Shown here: positions 17,048 through 25,903 of the stretch, one piece after another
How the letters are laid out: every line of letters begins with the position of its first letter
How positions within the stretch are numbered: position 1 is the first letter of the stretch
Assembly (NCBI GenBank): GCA_026397505.1
Contig: JAPLUR010000041.1
Span: 1-38,962 of the forward strand
DNA length: 38,962 bases
Origin: Candidatus Zixiibacteriota bacterium
GTDB taxonomy: Bacteria; Zixibacteria; MSB-5A5; GN15; PGXB01
Direction of reading: 5' to 3'
Position numbers and translations under genes: made by a program
Notes under the pieces: model-generated
Told to the model about the DNA's origin: nothing
Database searches by the model: none
What the model saw: only the letters and a program-made list of their open reading frames with translations

Positions 17048-18238
17048 ATGTCCATAAAGGATAAAAAGATAATTGTCGGGTTGACCGGCGGTATCGCCGC
17101 CTACAAGACCCCCGGCCTGATAAGGCTTCTCAAAAAGGACTCGGCTGATGTCCGCGCCATAATGACCGAAGGAGCGGCCAAATTTATTACCCCGCTGACG
17201 ATTGAAACCGTTTCTCAGAATCCGGTGGCGCTCGAGATGTTTCCCGAGAACCGATTCGCCGGAACTCACCATATTGATCTGGCGGAATGGCCCGACCTTT
17301 TCGTGATTGCCCCGGCGACCGCCAATTTTATCGGTAAGGTCGCCTCAGGGATCTGCGATGAACTTCTGACAACTGTGATTTGCGCCACCAGCAAGCCGGT
17401 TATGATTGCCCCGGCCATGAATACCAATATGTATCTTAACCCGATAACTCAAAAGAATATTGATTATCTGAAATCGCTTGGATATCACTTCATCAATCCC
17501 GGCGAGGGGGAGCTGGCCTGCAATACTGTCGGTTGGGGGCGGATGGCCGAGCCGGAAGAGATTCATCAACTTATTCTGAGCTTCTTTCAAAAAAAAAAAT
17601 CCCTGAATAGGAAAAAGGTGCTGGTGACTGCCGGTCCCTGCCGGGAGGCGATTGACCCGGTACGGTTTATTTCCAACCGCTCATCGGGGAAAATGGGGTA
17701 TGCCGTGGCCCGGGCCGCTTTCGAGGCCGGTGCTACGGTTACGCTTGTCTCCGGCCCGACCGATATTGCCCCGGAGCCGGGCATCGATCTGGTGAAAGTG
17801 GAATCGACCGAAGAGATGTATCTGGCCGTCAATGCGCGTTTTGCCGACTGCGACATTCTGATAATGGCAGCCGCCCCAGCTGATTTTAAGGCCGAAAAAA
17901 GAGCGGAACATAAAATAAAGAAGGGGGAAACTCTTTCATTGAAACTGACTCCAACAATTGATATATTAAGTTCGCTTAAAAAAGTGCGCAGGAAGAATCA
18001 GACAATAATCGGTTTCGCTCTGGAAACGCAAAATGGCATTGCGAACGCCCAGGCCAAGCTGAAAGAGAAGGGGTTGGATTTGATTGTCCTGAACTCTCTG
18101 GAAAACGCCACCCCTTTTGAAAGTGACAGCAATAAGGTAACATTGATAAATAAAACCGGGCAGGTTGAATCCCTGCCAGTAATGAGCAAATTGGAATTGG
18201 CCCGACAGTTGATAGAAAAAATCGCCGGGATAAAATAA
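17048..18238 (+). CDS. coaBC: Bifunctional phosphopantothenoylcysteine decarboxylase / phosphopantothenate--cysteine ligase
   Basis: CoaBC carries out two successive steps of coenzyme A synthesis. The 396-residue protein has the FMN-dependent CoaC domain at the N-terminus (GLTGGIAAYKTPGLI, APAMNTNMY, and the catalytic Cys in GELACNTVGWGRMAEPEEI) and the CoaB ligase domain after about 190 (VLVTAGPCREAIDPVRFISN, then RSSGKMGYAVA, AAAPADFK). The usual Gly after the catalytic Cys is Asn here, a small deviation. No Shine-Dalgarno is visible; TATATA ends seven bases before the ATG, so a leaderless internal transcript is conceivable. It is otherwise part of the smg-tgt run. Confidence 0.96.
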   Translation: MSIKDKKIIVGLTGGIAAYKTPGLIRLLKKDSADVRAIMTEGAAKFITPLTIETVSQNPVALEMFPENRFAGTHHIDLAEWPDLFVIAPATANFIGKVASGICDELLTTVICATSKPVMIAPAMNTNMYLNPITQKNIDYLKSLGYHFINPGEGELACNTVGWGRMAEPEEIHQLILSFFQKKKSLNRKKVLVTAGPCREAIDPVRFISNRSSGKMGYAVARAAFEAGATVTLVSGPTDIAPEPGIDLVKVESTEEMYLAVNARFADCDILIMAAAPADFKAEKRAEHKIKKGETLSLKLTPTIDILSSLKKVRRKNQTIIGFALETQNGIANAQAKLKEKGLDLIVLNSLENATPFESDSNKVTLINKTGQVESLPVMSKLELARQLIEKIAGIK

Positions 18239-18239
18239 T

Positions 18240-18974
18240 ATGACTGATTGGCGCAAGAAGATTGACCCGAAGACTTCCGCGTTGCTGAAAAAAGCGGCAC
18301 GCTGTCAGATGGAATTGGGAACAAAAGAGGTCGTCCTCAGTCGCACCGGCGTAAAACGAAGACGTAAGGAACTTACTCCCAAGTCGTCTCAAGCCGCGGC
18401 CCCCACGCAATATGCGTCGCTCGAAGAGCATAATAAGTCTATTAATTCCTGCCGGAAATGTCCGCTGGGGGAGACGCGCACCAAATTTGTCTATGGCGTG
18501 GGAAATCCTCAGGCCGGTGTCCTTTTTATCGGCGAAGCGCCCGGGCGCGATGAAGATTTGCAGGGGGAGCCGTTTGTCGGAAGAGCCGGCCAGTTGCTCG
18601 ACAAGATCCTCGCCTCAATCAAATTCAGCCGCCAGGATGTCTATATCGCCAATATGCTGAAGTGCCGTCCGCCGAACAATCGTGACCCGCAACCGGATGA
18701 GATGGCGATTTGTTTGCCCTATTTGATGGAACAGGTTCGTCTGATTAAGCCGAATATAATTTGCGCCCTGGGGAGAATTTCGGCGCAGGCGCTTCTCCAG
18801 ACTACCACGCCTATCGGCAAATTGCGCAAGATATGGCATGAGTTCGATGGTATCCCGTTGATCGTTACCTATCACCCCGCCGCGCTGCTCCGATTTGAAT
18901 CGTATAAGAAAGATGTCTGGGATGATGTGCGGATGCTGCGGGCCAAATACGATGAATTGACATCAGGAATTTAA
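18240..18974 (+). CDS. Family 4 uracil-DNA glycosylase (4Fe-4S)
   Basis: This enzyme removes uracil from DNA. The 244-residue protein has the family-4 motifs GEAPGRDED (98-106) and HPAALLR (212-218). Four cysteines are placed to hold the iron-sulphur cluster: Cys71 and Cys74 (CRKC), Cys142 (KCRPPNNRDP) and Cys158. About 65 residues precede the first cluster cysteine; this basic, low-conservation extension is longer than in the minimal thermophile enzymes. The gene begins one base after the coaBC stop and ends one base before dnaB. Confidence 0.93.
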   Translation: MTDWRKKIDPKTSALLKKAARCQMELGTKEVVLSRTGVKRRRKELTPKSSQAAAPTQYASLEEHNKSINSCRKCPLGETRTKFVYGVGNPQAGVLFIGEAPGRDEDLQGEPFVGRAGQLLDKILASIKFSRQDVYIANMLKCRPPNNRDPQPDEMAICLPYLMEQVRLIKPNIICALGRISAQALLQTTTPIGKLRKIWHEFDGIPLIVTYHPAALLRFESYKKDVWDDVRMLRAKYDELTSGI

Positions 18975-18975
18975 A

Positions 18976-20400
18976 ATGGCAATAAAAGCTGACAAAAATG
19001 CCGGGCTGGCCGGTCTTGAACCGCCGCAGTCGGTTGATGCCGAGCAGCAAGTGCTTGGCTCGATCCTGAAGGACCCCAACGCCATCAGTATTGTCTTAGA
19101 GACTCTTAACTCCGAAGAACATTTCTATATTCCCAGACATAGATTAATTTTTCGGGCGACTATCAACCTTTTCGAAAAAGGGAATCCCTGCGATATTACA
19201 ACGGTCGCCGATGAGTTGGAAAAAATGGGGCAGTTGGAAAAAATCGGGGGAAGATATTATCTGATTGAGCTGGTTGACGGGGTCGTCTCGACCGGACATA
19301 TTACCGCCCATGCCAATATCATTCTCGAGAAATCGGTTCTGAGAAGGCTGATCAATGCCTCCAACGACATTGTCAAGGAATGCTATGACCAGGAAGATGA
19401 TGCCACCGATATTCTGGATAAAGCGGAGCAGAGCATTTTCTCCAGTTCCGAAAGCCGTCTTAGAAAAGGTTTCACGCCGTTGTCGCAGCTTCTCCCCAGA
19501 AGTTTCGAACAGATTGAAAATTTCCAGGATTCCCGGGGCGGACTGGTTGGAGTTCAGACCGGTTTTACCGGGCTGGATGCACTGACGGCAGGACTTCACG
19601 GCGGCGATTTTATTGTTGTCGCCGGACGACCGTCGATGGGGAAAACGGCTCTGGCTCTCAACATCGCCGAATATGTCGCGGTGGAACAGAAAGTACCGGT
19701 GGGCATATTCTCCATAGAAATGTCAGAAAGCCAGGTGGCTTTAAGATTTCTTTGCGGCCGCGCCAAGGTGAGTCAGCATCAGCTTCGCACCGGCCGTCTG
19801 CGCGATGCCGAATGGAAACAGCTCTCTTATGCCAGCGGGCCGCTTTCGGAAGCGCAGATATTCATCGATGACTCGGCGACCCTTTCAACTCTCGAAATGA
19901 GAGCCAAAGCGCGGCGCCTGAAAGCACAGTACAATATTGGCTTATTGATAGTCGATTATATCCAGATGATTCACGGCACTGCCCGCGCGGAAAATCGTCA
20001 GCAGGAAATGGCCATGATTTCGCGCTCGCTCAAGAGCCTGGCCAAAGAATTGAGTATTCCGGTCGTGGTCTGCAGTCAGCTCTCCCGTATGGTGGAGTTG
20101 CGCGGCGGCGACAAGCGGCCGCAGCTTTCGGACCTGCGCGAATCGGGCGCCATCGAGCAGGATGCCGATGTCGTCATGTTTGTCTACCGCCCGGAATTCT
20201 ATCTGTCGCACCTTGATGACAACGATCCCGAGCGGATTCGTGTGGCCGGGAAGGCGGAAATCATCGTGGCCAAGCAACGTAACGGCCCGACCGGATTGGT
20301 GACTCTGACTTTCCTGAAAAACTTTGTCCGCTTTGAGAATGCGGAATTTCGTCCCAATGAGCCATCCGGCGGGTATTCCGGTGGGGACACGCCTTTTTAA
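18976..20400 (+). CDS. dnaB: Replicative DNA helicase DnaB
   Basis: This is the hexameric fork helicase. The 474-residue protein shows the N-terminal DnaB domain (PQSVDAEQQVLGSIL near the start, to about 120), a linker, and the RecA-like C-terminal domain with Walker A GRPSMGKTALA (about 216-226) and the Walker B region LLIVDYIQMI. SQLSRMVELRGGDKRPQLSD and DLRESGAIEQDADVVMFVYR are typical. There is no intein. AGGA sits seven bases before the ATG. Its place behind a uracil-DNA glycosylase gene suggests a DNA-maintenance segment within the operon. Confidence 0.98.
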   Translation: MAIKADKNAGLAGLEPPQSVDAEQQVLGSILKDPNAISIVLETLNSEEHFYIPRHRLIFRATINLFEKGNPCDITTVADELEKMGQLEKIGGRYYLIELVDGVVSTGHITAHANIILEKSVLRRLINASNDIVKECYDQEDDATDILDKAEQSIFSSSESRLRKGFTPLSQLLPRSFEQIENFQDSRGGLVGVQTGFTGLDALTAGLHGGDFIVVAGRPSMGKTALALNIAEYVAVEQKVPVGIFSIEMSESQVALRFLCGRAKVSQHQLRTGRLRDAEWKQLSYASGPLSEAQIFIDDSATLSTLEMRAKARRLKAQYNIGLLIVDYIQMIHGTARAENRQQEMAMISRSLKSLAKELSIPVVVCSQLSRMVELRGGDKRPQLSDLRESGAIEQDADVVMFVYRPEFYLSHLDDNDPERIRVAGKAEIIVAKQRNGPTGLVTLTFLKNFVRFENAEFRPNEPSGGYSGGDTPF

Positions 20401-20403
20401 TCG

Positions 20404-21183
20404 ATGGATAACGGATTTCTCTTAGTCGGCCGCCGCGCCATCAATTTCATCTCGCGCCTTGGCAGTACCTTCATCCTGCTGGTCAAGTCGATTTATCATT
20501 TCAAAAGCATCCCCCGCTCGCTCGGCGTTATCACCGAACAGTGTTTCATGATCGGCAATAAATCGCTGCCGCTGGTGGTGACCATCTCCATTTTTATCGG
20601 TGCCGTTTCCGCCTGGCAGGCCGCCTATCAGTTTAAATTCATCGGTGCCCCGCTTCGCTATCTGGGAGCCGCGGTAGGGAAAGCGATTGTTATCGAGCTG
20701 GCTCCGGTACTGACGGCTCTGGTAATTGCCGGACGGGTCGGCGCCGGTATCGCCGCCGAACTGGGAACAATGCGGGTGACCGAGCAGATTGATGCGCTCG
20801 AATCAATGGCCATCAGTCCGGTGCGCTATCTGGTCATGCCCCGCTTCTTATCAAGCACTCTGATGATACCGCTTCTGACCATTTTCGCCAACTTCGTGGC
20901 TATCTTCGGCGCCCTGGCCGTCTCAGTCCTTTTCGTGGATATATCATATGAAACTTTCCTGACCGGCGTGAAAAATTCCTTCCAATTTTCGGATTTGATT
21001 TCGGGATTGATCAAGTCGGCGGTATTCGGCGCCATCATCGGCATTGTGGGATGCCACGAGGGTTACCATGCCGAGGGCGGCGCACGGGGTGTGGGCAAGG
21101 CAACCACCGAGGCCGTGGTTATTTCGGCCGTAATGATTCTGGTGGCCGATTATATCATCGCCACAATCCTGTTCCGGGTCTAA
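20404..21183 (+). CDS. mlaE: MlaE/YrbE-family ABC transporter permease
   Basis: The 259-residue membrane protein is the permease of an MCE-type lipid transporter. It has five to six hydrophobic segments and the conserved Mla stretch IELAPVLTALVIAGRVGAG followed by AAELGTMRVTEQIDALESM. In E. coli MlaE works with MlaF, MlaD and MlaB to move phospholipids between inner and outer membranes. Here it is followed four bases later by the ATPase gene, but no MCE-domain (mlaD) gene follows. The symbol is by family; direction and substrate of transport are not shown by the sequence. Confidence 0.92.
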   Translation: MDNGFLLVGRRAINFISRLGSTFILLVKSIYHFKSIPRSLGVITEQCFMIGNKSLPLVVTISIFIGAVSAWQAAYQFKFIGAPLRYLGAAVGKAIVIELAPVLTALVIAGRVGAGIAAELGTMRVTEQIDALESMAISPVRYLVMPRFLSSTLMIPLLTIFANFVAIFGALAVSVLFVDISYETFLTGVKNSFQFSDLISGLIKSAVFGAIIGIVGCHEGYHAEGGARGVGKATTEAVVISAVMILVADYIIATILFRV

Positions 21184-21187
21184 GAGT

Positions 21188-21943
21188 ATGGAAACGGTGA
21201 TACGAATTGAGAATCTGGTAAAATCCTTCGGAAGGAAGAAAGTCCTTAACGGCGTTTCTCTTGAGGTCGGCAAAGGAGAATCGCTCGTGATAATAGGGCA
21301 GTCGGGCTGCGGCAAATCGGTGCTCCTGAAACACCTCAACCGGCTTCTCCGCCCCGACCTGGGAGCAGTCTACATACACGATAAAAATATTGACGTGATG
21401 AATTCCAACGAACTATTTGAGATGCGCAAAGGAATCGGGATGGTTTTTCAGTCGGCGGCGCTCCTCGATTCGCTGACAGTTGCCGAAAATGTCGGACTGG
21501 GATTGCGTGAAGGCTGGAAATACTCGGAGCAGGAAATTAAAAATATAGTTCAAGAGAAATTGGAAATGGTGGGGCTTGCCGGGACCGGGCGCCAGTACCC
21601 CTCTGACCTTTCGGGAGGAATGCGCAAGCGGGTCGGCCTGGCGCGGGCGATTGCCACCAATCCGGAAATACTGCTCTATGACGAGCCGACCACCGGCCTT
21701 GACCCGATCACTTCCGACATCATCAATAATATGATGATTGACATGCGCAAGAAACTTGACGTTACTTCGGTTGCCGTGACGCACGATATGACGTCAGCCT
21801 ATAAGATCGCCGATCGGATCGCCATGCTCTATGACGGCCGGGTTGAGTATGCGGGCACGCCGGAGCAGATTAAAGCCTCCGGGAACGAAATTGTGGAGCA
21901 ATTCATTAACGGCCGGGCGGTTGGTCCGATACCGGTGCAATAG
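21188..21943 (+). CDS. mlaF: MlaF-type ABC transporter ATP-binding protein
   Basis: The 251-residue ATPase has Walker A GQSGCGKSVLLKHL, the Q-loop in VFQSAALLDSLTV, the ABC signature LSGGMRKRVGLARAI, Walker B ILLYDEPTTGLDP and the switch His in VAVTHDM. The SGGMRKR signature and the DSLTVAENVG region are typical of MlaF-like proteins. It is the partner of the permease encoded directly upstream. Its stop is six bases before radA. Confidence 0.93.
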   Translation: METVIRIENLVKSFGRKKVLNGVSLEVGKGESLVIIGQSGCGKSVLLKHLNRLLRPDLGAVYIHDKNIDVMNSNELFEMRKGIGMVFQSAALLDSLTVAENVGLGLREGWKYSEQEIKNIVQEKLEMVGLAGTGRQYPSDLSGGMRKRVGLARAIATNPEILLYDEPTTGLDPITSDIINNMMIDMRKKLDVTSVAVTHDMTSAYKIADRIAMLYDGRVEYAGTPEQIKASGNEIVEQFINGRAVGPIPVQ

Positions 21944-21949
21944 AATTTT

Positions 21950-23305
21950 ATGGAACAGAAGTTCAAAACCGCTTTTGTCTGCACACAGTGCGGCACTATT
22001 CACCCCAAATGGCAGGGACAGTGCAAAGGATGCGGCCAATGGAATTGTCTGGCCGAGGAACGGATCGTCAGAAGCGCTGCCAAACATAAGAAAAGCGACG
22101 TGGATAAACCCCGCCGGCTCGAGGAAATCGGTAATGAGTCGATGACCGGACACCGGTGCGGTCTGGTCGAATTCGACCGGGTGTTGGGTGGGGGACTGCT
22201 GCCCGGAAGCACTATCCTTCTTGCCGGCGAGCCGGGAATCGGCAAATCGACTCTTATCCTGCAGGCCGCCGACGCTTATTCCGAAATGGGTTTGAATGTC
22301 CTCTATGTAACCGGCGAGGAATCGCTGGGACAAATAAAAAAACGTTCGGAAAGACTGCTGATAAAGGGAAAGAAAATATCTTTCATCAACCTGACCAATC
22401 TGGAAGAGATCATCGCCGCCATTGAAGAAAATGAAAGTCATATTGTCATTGTCGATTCGATTCAAACTGTCTCCAGCGATGTCTTTGAATCGCCGCCGGG
22501 AACGGTCGGCCAGATAAGAGAGTCGGCCGGGCGGTTGATCGAAAAGGCCAAGAAGGACAACTTTTCACTTTTCCTTGTGGGGCATGTGACTAAAGAAGGG
22601 CTGGTGGCCGGACCCAAGGTACTTGAGCATATGGTGGATGCGGTGCTGTACTTTGAGGGTGACAGTCAGCATTTATATCGTCTGCTGCGCCCGATGAAAA
22701 ACCGCTTTGGTTCCACTTTTGAATTGGGCGTTTTCGAGATGGGGCCGAATGGATTGCGGGAAGTTGAAAATCCATCCTCGTTGTTTCTTTCCGACTTCGG
22801 CAATATTCGCCGCTCCGGTGCCGTGGTGGCCGCCTCCTGCGAGGGAAATCGCCCGATACTGGTGGAAATACAAGCGCTCGTGGCCGGCGCATCATACGGG
22901 ACTCCTCAGCGGGTGGCCGGCGGCATCGACACCAAGCGGCTGGCACTCCTTTTGGCTATTCTGGAAAAACGAATCGGCATACCCATGGGGAGTAATGATG
23001 TTTTTGTATCAATCGCCGGAGGATTGAAATTGGCGGAACCGGCCATTGATTTGGCCGTCATCTTATCGATTGTCTCGTCCCTGCGCGATATCCCTATCGA
23101 CGGCAAAACAGTTGTGACCGGTGAAGTGGGTCTTTCCGGAGAGGTGCGGCCGATCGGCATGATCGAACAGAGAGTGGCTGAGGCGGCCAAACTCGGATTC
23201 CAAAAGATCATTCTCCCGGAACAGAATTTGAAAGGAATCGCGGCCAAGAATATTGAAATCACCGGCGTATCAACTTTGGAGAGAGCGCTGGAGGAGATCT
23301 TTTAA
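21950..23305 (+). CDS. radA: DNA repair protein RadA/Sms
   Basis: RadA is a RecA-like ATPase that helps branch migration and recombination repair. The 451-residue protein has the N-terminal C4 zinc finger (Cys11, Cys14, Cys25, Cys28), Walker A GEPGIGKST (about 94-102), the RadA-specific KNRFG motif in RPMKNRFGSTFELG, and a C-terminal Lon-like domain (VFVSIAGGLKLAEPAIDLAV, GEVGLSGEVRPI). All expected domains are present and the length is normal. Confidence 0.97.
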   Translation: MEQKFKTAFVCTQCGTIHPKWQGQCKGCGQWNCLAEERIVRSAAKHKKSDVDKPRRLEEIGNESMTGHRCGLVEFDRVLGGGLLPGSTILLAGEPGIGKSTLILQAADAYSEMGLNVLYVTGEESLGQIKKRSERLLIKGKKISFINLTNLEEIIAAIEENESHIVIVDSIQTVSSDVFESPPGTVGQIRESAGRLIEKAKKDNFSLFLVGHVTKEGLVAGPKVLEHMVDAVLYFEGDSQHLYRLLRPMKNRFGSTFELGVFEMGPNGLREVENPSSLFLSDFGNIRRSGAVVAASCEGNRPILVEIQALVAGASYGTPQRVAGGIDTKRLALLLAILEKRIGIPMGSNDVFVSIAGGLKLAEPAIDLAVILSIVSSLRDIPIDGKTVVTGEVGLSGEVRPIGMIEQRVAEAAKLGFQKIILPEQNLKGIAAKNIEITGVSTLERALEEIF

Positions 23306-23319
23306 TTCATTGAGGACAA

Positions 23320-23889
23320 ATGAGCAAAGTGCAATTAACCCCGCAAACCCTTCTCATCCCCCTGCCGGCGGTGATGGTATCCTGTCAGGCCGAGGGTTAC
23401 AAACCGAATATCATTACCATCAGCTGGATCGGCATTGTCAACTCCGAACCGCCGATGCTTTCGATTTCGATACAACCGAAGAGATATTCTTATGAAATTA
23501 TCAAGAAATCAGGCCAGTTCGTAGTCAATCTCACCTCCGAGCATAATCTTCACGCGGCCGATTTCTGCGGCAACCGCTCCGGGCGGGATTATGACAAATT
23601 CAAGGAATTAAAGCTGACCCCGATCAAGGCCAAAATGGTCTCGGCCCCCCTTATAAAGGAATGCCCGATCAATCTCGAATGTATCACCCGGCAATCCCTT
23701 CTGCTCGGCACGCACGAGATGTTTGTCGCCGAAATAGTAGCGGTGCATATCAACGGTGAACTGGTGGATGAAAATGAGCGGCCCAATATTGACATGCTGA
23801 AACCTCTGGTGTACTGTACCGGTGCCCGGGAATACCGCGGCGGGCTGATCAAATTGCTGGGACGCTACGGTCAGGCGGCCGGGAAATAA
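23320..23889 (+). CDS. Flavin reductase-like / flavoredoxin family protein
   Basis: The 189-residue protein fits the FMN-binding split-barrel (flavin reductase-like) family: an N-terminal PLPAVMVSCQ, the segment NIITISWIGIVNSEPPMLSI, SYEIIKKSGQFVVNL and the region HAADFCGNRSGRDYDKF, then GTHEMFVAEIVAVHING. Such proteins bind FMN and reduce flavins or pass electrons; the partner cannot be read from the sequence. GAGGA lies five bases before the ATG. It stands between radA and tgt in the same run. Confidence 0.9.
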   Translation: MSKVQLTPQTLLIPLPAVMVSCQAEGYKPNIITISWIGIVNSEPPMLSISIQPKRYSYEIIKKSGQFVVNLTSEHNLHAADFCGNRSGRDYDKFKELKLTPIKAKMVSAPLIKECPINLECITRQSLLLGTHEMFVAEIVAVHINGELVDENERPNIDMLKPLVYCTGAREYRGGLIKLLGRYGQAAGK

Positions 23890-23903
23890 GAAAAACCTTC
23901 CTG

Positions 23904-25067
23904 ATGGTCACGCCCGGTTTCTCTTTCGCTCTCCAGAAGTCCTGCCATAATGCGCGCCGGGGTTTGGCTGTGACCCCGCATGGCCAATTCAATACGCCTG
24001 CTTTTATGCCGGTCGGAACAACCGGTGCGGTCAAAGCGATGACCGCCGGAGATCTGGAGGAATGCGGCGCGGAGATTATGCTGGGCAACACCTATCATTT
24101 ATATTTGCGGCCAGGAGAGAAGTTGATAAAGGAGAAGGGAGGGCTGGCCCGGTTTTCCGGCTGGAATAAACCAACTCTGACCGACTCCGGCGGCTTCCAG
24201 GTCTTCTCTATGGATGATCTCTCCAGAGTTGATGATGAGGGCGTGACTTTCAGATCGCATCACGACGGCTCCTTGCATCGCCTCAATGCGAAAAAGGTAA
24301 TCGAAATCGAGCGGGATATCGGCGCCGATATTATCATGTCCTTTGACCAGTGTGTGGCCTATCCGGCGGAGCCAAAAACGGCCGAGGATGGTGTCCGGCG
24401 GACATTTGATTGGGCGCAGAAGGGGCTGGAGCATTTTCGAAAGCTGGAAGAGACGGGGGGCGGCGGGATCGCCCTGTTCGGTATCATTCAGGGATCAACT
24501 TACAGGCATTTGCGGGAACTCTCCGCCAGACAGATTACCGGGCTGGATTTCCATGGTTACGCCATTGGTGGGCTGGCGGTTGGCGAATCAAAGGCGGAAA
24601 TGGAGGATATGCTTGGCTTTACCATTCAGTTTCTCCCGGCCGACAAACCGCGATACCTGATGGGCGTCGGTTATCCGGAAGATATCCTTATGGCCGTCTC
24701 ATATGGAGTCGATATGTTCGATTGCGTTCTGCCCACCCGCAATGCCCGCACCGGCATGGTTTTTACTTCCGAAGGGCCGCTGGTCTTCCGTAACGCCGAT
24801 TGTACCCATGACGACCGTCCTCTGGATCCCAATTGCTCCTGCAAAGTCTGCCGCCGTTACAGTCGGGCCTATATCCGCCATCTCTATAATCAAAGGGAAA
24901 TCACCGCCCTGGTGTTGGCCACTTATCACTCAACCTACTTTTACCAATCGCTGATGCAGGGAATTCGCCGCTCGATCGAGGAAGGAGGTTTTGAATCTTT
25001 TCGAAAAGAATTTCTCGAGAAATACTCAAAAAGGGATAAGATACCCGACTGTGAGGCGGAGCGTTGA
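23904..25067 (+). CDS. tgt: Queuine tRNA-ribosyltransferase
   Basis: TGT exchanges guanine 34 of tRNAs with GUN anticodons for preQ1 on the way to queuosine. The 387-residue protein has the general acid/base Asp in LTDSGGFQVFS, the recognition loops GIIQGSTYRHLRE and GGLAVGESKAEM, the nucleophile Asp in DMFDCVLPTRNARTG and the zinc site CSCKVC followed by the downstream His. The start at 23904 has no convincing Shine-Dalgarno, but it lies only 14 bases after the previous stop. Its last 42 bases overlap the 3' end of the minus-strand beta-barrel gene. Confidence 0.97.
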   Translation: MVTPGFSFALQKSCHNARRGLAVTPHGQFNTPAFMPVGTTGAVKAMTAGDLEECGAEIMLGNTYHLYLRPGEKLIKEKGGLARFSGWNKPTLTDSGGFQVFSMDDLSRVDDEGVTFRSHHDGSLHRLNAKKVIEIERDIGADIIMSFDQCVAYPAEPKTAEDGVRRTFDWAQKGLEHFRKLEETGGGGIALFGIIQGSTYRHLRELSARQITGLDFHGYAIGGLAVGESKAEMEDMLGFTIQFLPADKPRYLMGVGYPEDILMAVSYGVDMFDCVLPTRNARTGMVFTSEGPLVFRNADCTHDDRPLDPNCSCKVCRRYSRAYIRHLYNQREITALVLATYHSTYFYQSLMQGIRRSIEEGGFESFRKEFLEKYSKRDKIPDCEAER

Positions 25068-25634
25068 GAGATCGCTCTTCTTGTAGAGATAATTATACCC
25101 GTCCCCCATCCCATTGATCTTGAAGGAAAAATCGGGCCGGGTTTCCTGAAAACCTATTTCCACTGACCAGTGTTCCCGGTAGCGGAATCCCAGAATTATG
25201 CGATAGCCGATTCTGTTCTCAATGTCGGTTTTGACCACCTCGAGGCTATCCAGAAGCGGGTCGGCCAACTGGCGATCCAGGTGGAAACCATTAACGGAAT
25301 AGACCGCCCCCACCCCGATAAAACTGGTGAATCGTTTTCGGCCGCGATAAATAAGTGCTTCCACAGCCAGATCCGCAGAACGCCTTTGACCGGAAGGAAA
25401 ACGCGGATTTTTTACTTTGGCCATATTCAGGTCGGCGGAAGCGCGGATTATAATCGGATGCAGGACCAGGTACTCAATCCGGACGCCGACCTCCGGACTC
25501 AGATTGACCATATTGGTCCCCGGGCGAAAGCCGACGACAAAATGAATGTTGGCATCGGCAACCGTATCCTGAGCCACCGGGTTTTTGGGGACTATCGGCG
25601 CGAGAAGAAAGAGTGTTAGTATCAGTTCCTGCAT
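25026..25634 (-). CDS. Predicted outer-membrane beta-barrel protein, unknown function
   Basis: The 202-residue product starts with a hydrophobic segment (LILTLFLLAPIVPKNPVAQ) that looks like a signal peptide with cleavage near residue 20-22. The rest alternates hydrophobic and polar residues in strand-like blocks (VGVRIEYLVLHPIIIRASADL, ADLAVEALIYRG, TSFIGVGAVYSV, GYRIILGFRYREHWSVEIGF) and ends in LRLTVGYLIPF. The terminal Phe preceded by alternating hydrophobics is the outer-membrane assembly signal. I do not recognise a specific family; a small 8-strand barrel is likely. The gene overlaps tgt tail-to-tail by 42 bases and has its own promoter. Confidence 0.75.
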   Translation of the reverse strand: MQELILTLFLLAPIVPKNPVAQDTVADANIHFVVGFRPGTNMVNLSPEVGVRIEYLVLHPIIIRASADLNMAKVKNPRFPSGQRRSADLAVEALIYRGRKRFTSFIGVGAVYSVNGFHLDRQLADPLLDSLEVVKTDIENRIGYRIILGFRYREHWSVEIGFQETRPDFSFKINGMGDGYNYLYKKSDLSTLRLTVGYLIPF

Positions 25635-25659
25635 TCAAACCGCTGTCTGTCTTTTTGTC

Positions 25660-25688
25660 AATTTATCATCCGGGACGATCTTCTGCAA
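25660..25688 (-). promoter_or_regulatory. Promoter for the beta-barrel protein gene
   Basis: On the minus strand TTGCAG (25683-25688), a 17-base spacer and TAAATT (25660-25665) form a good sigma-70 match about 26 bases upstream of the ATG at 25634. The nearby minus-strand TTGACA at about 25656-25661 has no matching -10 before the gene. Confidence 0.45.
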
Positions 25689-25812
25689 TAAAATACGGCC
25701 GCAGAAACAATCATTTCCTTAAGAATCTATACGAGAAAATCATTAAGAGGTTCGAATGTCTTTCAATAATTAGAGGTCATATCGTATCAATCTCCGAAAG
25801 CCGTCCAATTTC

Positions 25813-25841
25813 TTGGTAATTAGTTTCCTTTTGCCTACAAT
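25813..25841 (+). promoter_or_regulatory. Promoter for the secreted-protein/uppS operon
   Basis: TTGGTA (25813-25818), a 17-base spacer and TACAAT (25836-25841) give a good match. Transcription would start near 25848, about 56 bases upstream of the ATG at 25904. The remainder of 25689-25812 shows nothing I can assign. Confidence 0.5.
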
Positions 25842-25903
25842 TTTGCTATTTTGGGTAAGGTTGGCAGTTGGCCGCTCGACCGTCAATGTCCGGAGTAATA
25901 GGA

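Noticed and set aside
25613-25819. 68-codon + strand frame between the barrel gene and the secreted-protein gene
   Set aside because: It overlaps both divergent promoters, has no Shine-Dalgarno and no protein-like pattern.
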